Positions 1 through 4,452 of a DNA stretch of 6,230 nt are shown here, piece by piece. Source of the stretch: CAYSLC01 sp964431545. GTDB taxonomy: Bacteria > Desulfobacterota > Desulfobacteria > Desulfobacterales > JAABSP01. The position numbers and the translations under genes were made by a program. The DNA is taken from positions 1 to 6,230 of the forward strand of contig CAYSLC010000280.1 in NCBI GenBank assembly GCA_964431545.1, given 5' to 3'. Every line of letters begins with the position of its first letter. The first letter of the stretch is position 1. A model generated the notes under the pieces. It was not told the DNA's origin. It did not search any database and saw only the letters and a program-made list of their open reading frames with translations.

Positions 1-217
1 TCAAGAGTTCATCGTAATCGATGACATCCGCCTGGATGGCCGACGGGATCGCCAGCGTCGCCCCGATCCGATGCCGGACAGAAACGCCAGCATACCCGTT
101 CACGTCGACGTAATCGTCAAATGAAACGCCTTCCTTTTTGGCGCTGCCGCCGATTCCGGGCATTCCGATCAGGATAGCGATCACCGCAGAGACGATGACC
201 TTTATTTTCATTTTCAT
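1..217 (-). CDS. Exported protein of unknown function, N-terminal 72 codons (cut by left edge)
   Basis: The frame is open from an ATG at 217 to base 1 with no stop, so only the N-terminus is visible. The product begins MKMKIKVIVS, followed by a hydrophobic stretch (about residues 7-22) and a small-residue site GGSA before KKEG. This is a typical Sec signal peptide with likely cleavage after residue 26 and no lipobox Cys, so a periplasmic or outer-membrane location is inferred. The visible mature part starts with an acidic and aromatic segment (FDDYVDVNGY), and I recognise no family in it. Start choice: AGGGG at 222-226 lies 4 bases upstream of the ATG at 217. The ATG at 211 (third codon) would be 10 bases away and is also possible. 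A TATAAT box at 308-303 on this strand gives it its own promoter, divergent from the DUF2177 gene. Confidence 0.7.
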   Translation of the reverse strand, partial: MKMKIKVIVSAVIAILIGMPGIGGSAKKEGVSFDDYVDVNGYAGVSVRHRIGATLAIPSAIQADVIDYDELL

Positions 218-220
218 GGC

Positions 221-232
221 GCCCCTGCCCCT
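221..232 (-). promoter_or_regulatory. Duplicated ribosome binding site for the exported protein
   Basis: On the minus strand the hexamer AGGGGC occurs twice in direct tandem (232-227 and 226-221), just before the ATG at 217. Each copy offers an AGGGG Shine-Dalgarno core. The nearer copy is 4 bases from the ATG at 217 and 10 from the alternative ATG at 211. The farther copy is 10 bases from the ATG at 217. Which copy is used is not decidable from sequence. Confidence 0.45.
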
Positions 233-248
233 GTTCGTTTGGGTAAAC

Positions 249-271
249 ACCTTTCCCTGCAGGAGAAAGGT
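249..271. repeat. Inverted repeat ACCTTTC / GAAAGGT in the leader of the exported-protein gene
   Basis: Arms at 249-255 and 265-271 are perfect 7-base complements around a 9-base spacer that contains the 8-base palindrome CCTGCAGG (256-263). The repeat lies inside the inferred 5' leader of the leftward transcript, between the TATAAT box (303-308) and the start codon (217). It could be an RNA hairpin or a protein site. No T-run follows it on either strand, so it is not a classical terminator. Role unknown. Confidence 0.4.
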
Positions 272-302
272 TGGCAGGAATCGCCATCTCTTCAACGATA
301 GC

Positions 303-330
303 ATTATATCGGCTTTTTGATAGGTTTTAA
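303..330 (-). promoter_or_regulatory. Leftward sigma-70-type promoter of the exported-protein gene
   Basis: On the minus strand there is a perfect TATAAT at 308-303. A TTAAAA (4 of 6 to TTGACA) at 330-325 is separated from it by 16 bases. Transcription would begin near 296, leaving a leader of about 80 bases before the ATG at 217. The -35 element falls entirely within the spacer and edge of the perfect palindrome at 317-337, which suggests control by a protein bound there. The call rests on consensus matching only. Confidence 0.5.
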
Positions 331-337
331 CTATCAA
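317..337. promoter_or_regulatory. OxyR/LysR-type operator candidate between divergent promoters
   Basis: This is a perfect inverted repeat with arms TTGATAG (317-323) and CTATCAA (331-337) and a 7-base spacer GTTTTAA. The core reads ATAG-N7-CTAT and fits the published OxyR half-site pattern ATAGntnnnanCTAT at every specified base. It also satisfies the general T-N11-A pattern of LysR-type boxes. A second, correctly phased ATAG-N7-CTAT element is not present: another CTAT at 350-353 is 19 bases on, where the OxyR tetramer pattern needs 22. The palindrome lies on the -35 elements of both divergent promoter candidates, so one bound protein could affect both transcripts. No regulator gene is visible in the window, and any other dimeric regulator using this half-site would fit as well. 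Confidence 0.55.
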
Positions 338-356
338 CATGGGGGCATACTATTAT
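327..356 (+). promoter_or_regulatory. Rightward promoter candidate for the DUF2177 gene
   Basis: TTAACT (327-332, 4 of 6 to TTGACA) and TATTAT (351-356, 5 of 6 to TATAAT) are separated by 18 bases. The start site would be near 363, with a leader of about 120 bases before the ATG at 483. The -35 element overlaps the right arm of the palindrome at 317-337, the usual position for a LysR-type activator contacting polymerase. It is weaker than the leftward promoter, so dependence on an activator would make sense, but this is inference. Confidence 0.4.
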
Positions 357-470
357 TGCCGATTTCGCTGCCCCGAAAGCCCGCCTGATCCACGTCTTGA
401 TCGCGATCTCATCCATGCGCATTGTTTTCACTGAAGACACTACAACTCCTGACCAACCACCATTAACATT

Positions 471-477
471 GGGGAGG
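471..477 (+). promoter_or_regulatory. Ribosome binding site of the DUF2177 gene
   Basis: GGGGAGG lies 5 bases before the ATG at 483. It is a strong Shine-Dalgarno match and fixes this start. The same GGGAGG core at the same 5-base spacing recurs before the 44-codon frame at 907. Confidence 0.8.
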
Positions 478-482
478 CGACC

Positions 483-890
483 ATGCAGATTGGATTCTTT
501 GTCAAACTCTATCTGTTGACCGTTCCGATCTTCTTTCTGATCGACATCCTCTGGCTGGGCTATATCGCCAAAGGGTTTTACAGGGAACATCTTGGCTTCA
601 TCCTGAGTTCGAAGGTGAACTGGGGGGCGGCGGTGACGTTCTACCTGATCTATATCGCCGGCATTCTCATCTTTGCCGTGGCGCCGGCGATCGAAAAGTC
701 CTCCTGGCAACAGGCGCTGATGTGGGGCGCGCTCTTCGGATTTTTCACCTACGCCACCTACGAGCTGACCAATATGGCCCTGATCGACGGGTGGCCGCTG
801 AAAATCGTCGTGGTGGACATCCTGTGGGGGGTCGTCCTCTGCGCTTCGGTAGCGACGGCCAGTTACGGCGTGGCCAGGTGGCTTTCGTAA
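483..890 (+). CDS. DUF2177 family four-helix membrane protein
   Basis: The product has 135 residues, the usual length for DUF2177 (Pfam PF09945), a family of small inner-membrane proteins of unknown function. Four hydrophobic segments are visible at about residues 6-28, 47-68, 77-97 and 106-131. Family hallmarks are DILWLG (21-26) near the end of helix 1, the NWG motif (46-48) before helix 2, and the conserved stretch from TYATYELTN (89-97) through DGWPLK (102-107) into DILWG (112-116). Asp, Tyr and Glu inside or next to helices 3 and 4 hint at a polar intramembrane site, but no reaction is known. A strong GGGGAGG before the ATG at 483 sets the start. The gene stands alone after a divergent promoter region with an OxyR-like palindrome and is followed 16 bases later by a possible small gene. 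Elsewhere the family often sits beside lipid- or stress-related genes, from memory; no such neighbour is visible here. Confidence 0.93.
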   Translation: MQIGFFVKLYLLTVPIFFLIDILWLGYIAKGFYREHLGFILSSKVNWGAAVTFYLIYIAGILIFAVAPAIEKSSWQQALMWGALFGFFTYATYELTNMALIDGWPLKIVVVDILWGVVLCASVATASYGVARWLS

Positions 891-894
891 TCCA

Positions 895-901
895 AGGGAG
901 G
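895..901 (+). promoter_or_regulatory. Ribosome binding site of the 44-codon frame
   Basis: AGGGAGG lies 5 bases before the ATG at 907 and just after the DUF2177 stop codon. It is as strong as the site used by DUF2177 itself, and it is the main reason to take the small frame seriously. Confidence 0.55.
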
Positions 902-906
902 TCGGC

Positions 907-1041
907 ATGAAAGGATCGAGGAGTGTTTGGGGTTACTGCCGTCCGCAACATCCGTCCCACTGGCGGGATTCGGCCGGCGGATACGGTTGTGGTGGCGGGA
1001 ACCTATCGGACCCGAGGGCCCCCCGTAATTTACCGCCGTGA
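907..1041 (+). CDS. Possible 44-residue small protein downstream of DUF2177
   Basis: An ATG at 907 opens a frame of 44 codons ending with TGA at 1039-1041. It starts 16 bases after the DUF2177 stop, with a strong Shine-Dalgarno AGGGAGG at 5 bases, so co-transcription and reinitiation are plausible. The product begins MKGSRSVWGYC and is hydrophilic, basic at the start and Gly-rich in the middle (SAGGYGCGGGN, residues 23-33), with Cys at 11 and 28, three Trp/Tyr near the N-terminus and a Pro-rich tail. There is no membrane segment and no signal peptide, and I know no family for it. The two Cys and the His pair (15 and 18) could bind metal, but the spacing matches no motif I can name. In GC-rich DNA a frame this short can occur by chance. 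The ribosome binding site is the only strong support. Confidence 0.42.
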   Translation: MKGSRSVWGYCRPQHPSHWRDSAGGYGCGGGNLSDPRAPRNLPP

Positions 1042-1063
1042 CAGGAGGCCGTGCCGGCGGCAG

Positions 1064-3733
1064 TCAACTCAGTTCCAGGCTCAGAAGATAGTCCCCCCCG
1101 TCCGGATCCCGCCGGACGGCAAAGCCCAGCTTCCGGCCCAGGGCCAGCATGTTCTTGTTTTCAGGCAGGACGATCCCGTTGACCTTTTTCAGTCCCCATT
1201 CCTTGGCGATGTCAAGGCACCGCTGGAGGAGTTCGGCCCCAACACCCCGGCCCTGCCAGGCGTCTCGGACCAGGACGGCGAACTCGGCCTCCCGCCCGCC
1301 GGGCTCCAGGATGATCCGGGCCACCCCCACCATCTGTTCCCCGTCGCCGTCTTCAAGAAGGGCCACCAGGGCCATCTCCCGGTCGTAGTCGATCTGGGTG
1401 AACTTGGCGAGCATCTCGTGGCGCAGGGATTTCATGGCCGAGAAAAACCGGAAATAGACGCTCTGGGGCGACAGGGCGTGGAACAGGTCCAGAAACAGGG
1501 GGGCGTCCTCGGGCCGGATGGGCCGGATGAAGAGCGGCTCGCCGGTCCGGGCCGCAGCGTGGCCTTCGTACTGGTTGGGGTAGGGGCTGATCACCAGGTG
1601 ATCGGGGGCGTGGACGGCCGGCGCAACCAGCACGGCCCGGGCGTCGGCGGCCATGATCCGGCCGCCGGTGACCATCAGGGGGTTGATGTCCAGTTCCGCG
1701 ATTTCGGGAAAATCGACGGCAAGCTGGGCCAGCCGGATGAGGATCTCCTCCAGGGCGGCCAGATCGGCCGGGGGGCGGTTCCGGAATCCTCTGAGCATGC
1801 CGAAGACCCGGGTCCCCTCCATGAGGCGCCGGGCCAGGAGGCGGTTTAAGGGGGGCAGGGCGAGGGACCGGTCCCGGAGGATCTCGGCGGCCACGCCCCC
1901 GGCCCCGAAGAGGATCACCGGCCCGAAGTGCGGGTCCTTGTGGATCCCCAGGAGGAGTTCGTAGTGGACCCGGCGGATCAGGGGCTGGACCGTCACCCCC
2001 CGGATGCGGGCTTCGGACCGGGCCGCCTCGGCCCGCCGGACGATGCGATCGTAGGCATCGAGGATGTCCTCCCGGCGGGTCAGGTCGAGCCGGACCCCGC
2101 CGTCGTCGCTCTTGTGGGAGATGTCCGGCGACAGGATCTTGAGCACCACCGGCGGGCCCAGGTCCCGGGCCGCCTCCCATGCCGCCTCGCCGGTTTCGGC
2201 GGTCCGGGTGGGGTTGACCGGGATGCCGTAGGCCGAAAGGAGATCCTTGGCTTCGGGTTCGGTCAGGACGGCCGGATCCCGTTGCCTCCCTTGTTCGACG
2301 ACTTTCCGGGCCGCCCCCGGATCGAATTGGAGCCGGTCCGGCAGTTTGGGGGGGATCTCCTGGAGCATCTCCAGGGCCCGGCCGTAATGGCGCAGGTCCA
2401 TAAAGGCCCGCACGGCCCGCTCCGGGGTGTCGAAGGTGGGGATCCCGGCCTCGTCGAAGATCCGCCGGCCCTCCTCCACGGCCGGGCCGCCGATCCAGGT
2501 GGTGAACACGGGTCGTTGGCTGGATTTGAACAGCTCGGTCAGAATTCCGGCCACCGCCGAGGGCCGGCACAAGGCGTTGGGGGCCAGCAGGATCAGCAGG
2601 CCGTCGGCCTCCTTTGCCGCCATCAGGATCCGCGCCGCTTGGCAATAGCGCTCCGGCGTGGCGTTGGCCAGGATGTCCACCGGGTTTGCGCGGCTCCAGT
2701 AGGGGGGCAGGACCGCGTCGAGTCGACCGATGGTCTCTTCGGAAAGGGCCGCCGGCGCCACGCCGTGATCGGCCAGGGCGTCCACGGCCAGGACCCCGGG
2801 CCCCCCGGCGTTGGTGAGGATGGCCAGCCGGGGGCCGGCCGACCGGGGGGATTTGGCCACCAGTTCGGCGCAGTCGAACAGCTCCTCGAAGGTCCGGACC
2901 CGCAGGATTCCGGCCCGTTTGAAGGCCGCCTCGTACACATCGTCCTCCCCTGTGAGGGCCCCGGTGTGGGAGGCCGCGGCCACGGCGCCGGCCGGGGACC
3001 GGCCCCCCTTGAAGGCGATGATGGGCTTGATCCGGGAGACGGCCCGGGCCGCGCTCATGAAGGGGCGGAACCGGCTCAGGCTCTCCAGGTACAAGACGAT
3101 GGCGCCGACCCGGAAATCCCAGCCCAGATAGTCGATGAGGTCGGCGAAGTCCACGTCGAGCATCGACCCCAGGCTCACGAAATGGGAAAATCCCATCTTC
3201 TCCCGGAGAGACAGGTCGAGGATGGCCGTGTAGATGGACCCGCTCTGGGAGATGAAGGCGGTCTTGCCGGGCAGGGGCATGGCGCCGGCCAGGGAGGCGT
3301 TGAGTCGGGCGGCGCCCGAGACGACCCCCATGCTGTTGGGACCGATGATCCGCAGGCCCGAACTCCGGGCCTCCGCCGCGATCCGGCTCTCCAGGTCCCG
3401 GCCGCTCTGGCCGGTCTCCCGGCCTCCGGCCGACAGCACCACGGCCCCGCCCGCGCCTGTTCGGGCGCAGGCCCCCACGATGTCGGGGACCGCCTCCATC
3501 GGGGTGGCCACCAAGGCCAGGTCCGGGGCCTCGTCCAGGTCGGACACCGACGGGACGCACCGTCGGCCCTCCACCTTCCGGTGGGCCGGGTTGATCAGAT
3601 GGATCCGCCCCTTGTACCCGCCGGTCGCCAGATTCCGGAGGACCGCCTCGCCCACGCTGCCCTTTCGAGCGTTGGCACCGATCACCGCCACCGATGCCGG
3701 CCGGAAGATCCGCTCCAGATTCTCGATTCCCAT
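1064..3733 (-). CDS. ADP-forming acyl-CoA synthetase fused to GNAT acetyltransferase (Pat/PatZ-like)
   Basis: The product has 889 residues, close to the size of E. coli PatZ. Domains in order: CoA-binding Rossmann domain (about 5-130, with VIGA 17-20 and GPNSMG 131-136); succinyl-CoA-synthetase-like flavodoxin domains (about 150-460, with SQSG 162-165 and SHTGAL 255-260, His256 being the expected phospho-His); ATP-grasp domain (about 485-705, with VVLKILSPDISHKSD 529-543, FGPVILFGAGG 603-613 and LDINPL 681-686); and GNAT domain (about 733-889). The GNAT acetyl-CoA loop is QGRGVG (827-832) and a candidate catalytic Glu is in REAEF (814-818). Known relatives acetylate lysines, classically inactivating acetyl-CoA synthetase, using the synthetase-like part as an acetyl-CoA sensor. 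ADP-forming synthetases make acyl-CoA from acid, ATP and CoA. Because the His and ATP-grasp motifs look intact, both roles are possible. The ATG at 3733 follows an AGGAAAGGGG ribosome site. It is the last gene of the minus-strand operon, 39 bases after the Yip1 gene, and it is cytosolic. Confidence 0.93.
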   Translation of the reverse strand: MGIENLERIFRPASVAVIGANARKGSVGEAVLRNLATGGYKGRIHLINPAHRKVEGRRCVPSVSDLDEAPDLALVATPMEAVPDIVGACARTGAGGAVVLSAGGRETGQSGRDLESRIAAEARSSGLRIIGPNSMGVVSGAARLNASLAGAMPLPGKTAFISQSGSIYTAILDLSLREKMGFSHFVSLGSMLDVDFADLIDYLGWDFRVGAIVLYLESLSRFRPFMSAARAVSRIKPIIAFKGGRSPAGAVAAASHTGALTGEDDVYEAAFKRAGILRVRTFEELFDCAELVAKSPRSAGPRLAILTNAGGPGVLAVDALADHGVAPAALSEETIGRLDAVLPPYWSRANPVDILANATPERYCQAARILMAAKEADGLLILLAPNALCRPSAVAGILTELFKSSQRPVFTTWIGGPAVEEGRRIFDEAGIPTFDTPERAVRAFMDLRHYGRALEMLQEIPPKLPDRLQFDPGAARKVVEQGRQRDPAVLTEPEAKDLLSAYGIPVNPTRTAETGEAAWEAARDLGPPVVLKILSPDISHKSDDGGVRLDLTRREDILDAYDRIVRRAEAARSEARIRGVTVQPLIRRVHYELLLGIHKDPHFGPVILFGAGGVAAEILRDRSLALPPLNRLLARRLMEGTRVFGMLRGFRNRPPADLAALEEILIRLAQLAVDFPEIAELDINPLMVTGGRIMAADARAVLVAPAVHAPDHLVISPYPNQYEGHAAARTGEPLFIRPIRPEDAPLFLDLFHALSPQSVYFRFFSAMKSLRHEMLAKFTQIDYDREMALVALLEDGDGEQMVGVARIILEPGGREAEFAVLVRDAWQGRGVGAELLQRCLDIAKEWGLKKVNGIVLPENKNMLALGRKLGFAVRRDPDGGDYLLSLELS

Positions 3734-3772
3734 GGGGGCCCCTTTCCTGAATTTCTCTTTATTATCGGTTCT

Positions 3773-4282
3773 TCAGATCCCCGGCCGTCCCGTCAGGGGC
3801 AGGACCGACAGGAAAAAAAGCACCAGGACAACGATGGTCAGCACGATGTTCAAAAGAGCCTGCCAAGTCGAAAACCCCAGAGCCCGGGTCAGTCCCACCC
3901 CCACCAGCCACCATTTCCAGGGCTCGGTGAGGAACAGGAAGAACGGGATCCAGGCGGCCAGCAGGGTCGCTCCCGAGGCCAGGGCGTGGACCGCCACCAG
4001 CCCGGAGAACGGCGCCCGACGGCCCAGGATCGTCACCATGGACAGGTATCCGAAGCCGGCGGCCAAAAGGGCCATTCCCATGCCATTAATGAAAAGGATC
4101 GATACCAGGATGACAGAGGCCGGCCGGCCCCCTGTTGCAACGCCCGCCCCGGCCGAGACCAGGGCCGAGACCGTCAGGAAGATCAACGGTCCCCGTGGGC
4201 TCATGTCCGGCCCCAGGCCGTCGAAGAACCGCCGAGGGTCGGAGAGCAGCCGGGTCAGTGTGGCGAGATAGTATCCGGCCAT
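3773..4282 (-). CDS. Yip1-domain integral membrane protein
   Basis: The product has 169 residues. A short soluble N-terminus contains LLSDPRRFFDGL (12-23), the amphipathic entry segment typical of bacterial Yip1-domain proteins (Pfam PF04893). It is followed by hydrophobic segments at about 32-50, 56-82, 95-117, 122-134 and 142-163, giving four or five membrane helices. The bacterial family has no established biochemical role; eukaryotic Yip1 proteins work in membrane traffic and bind Rab GTPases, which says little here. I place the start at the ATG at 4282, four bases after the stop of the 53-codon gene. The same frame stays open far upstream, but that extension would overlap the small gene and the transporter and encodes low-complexity Pro/Arg/Gly sequence, so it is a shadow. 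The Shine-Dalgarno is weak (GGGGTGG about 9-15 bases upstream), so coupling to translation of the preceding gene is likely. The position between a transporter and an acyl-CoA enzyme suggests an accessory membrane role (inference). Confidence 0.85.
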   Translation of the reverse strand: MAGYYLATLTRLLSDPRRFFDGLGPDMSPRGPLIFLTVSALVSAGAGVATGGRPASVILVSILFINGMGMALLAAGFGYLSMVTILGRRAPFSGLVAVHALASGATLLAAWIPFFLFLTEPWKWWLVGVGLTRALGFSTWQALLNIVLTIVVLVLFFLSVLPLTGRPGI

Positions 4283-4286
4283 GGTC

Positions 4287-4448
4287 TCAGAGCCACCCCA
4301 GTTTGGACAGGACCCCCCAGCCCAGCATGAGGAGGGTGAGCACGAAGAAGAGCCGCCGCTCGAAGCCCCGGGTGAAACAGATCCGGCCGTCGATATAGGC
4401 CACGGGGCGGGCGTTCCGGCCTTTAGGATTTCGGTTGTGTCGATCCAT
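4287..4448 (-). CDS. 53-residue single-helix membrane protein
   Basis: An ATG at 4448 opens a 53-codon frame ending with TGA at 4289-4287. The N-terminal half is soluble and strongly basic (MDRHNRNPKGRNARP, then YIDGRICFTRGFERR). It is followed by one hydrophobic segment (about residues 33-53, LFFVLTLLMLGWGVL at 33-47) reaching the C-terminus. The positive-inside rule predicts a cytoplasmic N-terminus. It sits in the only space between the transporter stop and the Yip1 start. Both flanking junctions have the form TGA, four bases, ATG (AGCC and GACC), a pattern of translational coupling, and there is no good independent Shine-Dalgarno. I recognise no named family. The layout recalls small subunits or regulators bundled with transporters, but that role is inference. 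The tight fit on both sides makes a real gene more likely than chance. Confidence 0.72.
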   Translation of the reverse strand: MDRHNRNPKGRNARPVAYIDGRICFTRGFERRLFFVLTLLMLGWGVLSKLGWL

Positions 4449-4452
4449 GGCT

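Noticed and set aside
399..408. 10-base perfect palindrome GATCGCGATC in the DUF2177 leader
   Set aside because: It is short, single-copy in the region and not placed relative to a promoter in a meaningful way. Chance is sufficient.
339..434. 31-codon plus-strand frame MGAYYYCRF... upstream of DUF2177
   Set aside because: It has no ribosome binding site, and its start would lie upstream of the inferred rightward transcription start.
327..908. 193-codon minus-strand frame antisense to DUF2177, including a 31-codon tail (422-327) that reads like a basic peptide
   Set aside because: Most of it mirrors a well-supported DUF2177 gene. The short tail from the ATG at 422 has no Shine-Dalgarno at a usable distance (AGGAG is 26 bases away) and ends inside the operator palindrome.
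1353..3560. 735-codon minus-strand frame overlapping the acetyltransferase gene
   Set aside because: Its composition is almost entirely Gly, Pro, Arg and Ala with no recognisable motif. It is an out-of-frame shadow of the synthetase domains.
3734..3772. Internal promoter for the acetyltransferase gene, suggested by GATAAT/TAATAA in an AT-rich gap
   Set aside because: No -35-like hexamer occurs at 16-18 bases upstream on the minus strand. The gap can be explained as an ordinary intergenic space within the operon.
1928..4330. 800-codon open frame on the plus strand opposite the acetyltransferase and Yip1 genes
   Set aside because: It encodes low-complexity Gly/Pro/Arg/His/Asp-rich sequence without domains and lies antisense to a gene with full domain motifs. 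It is a product of GC-biased third positions.
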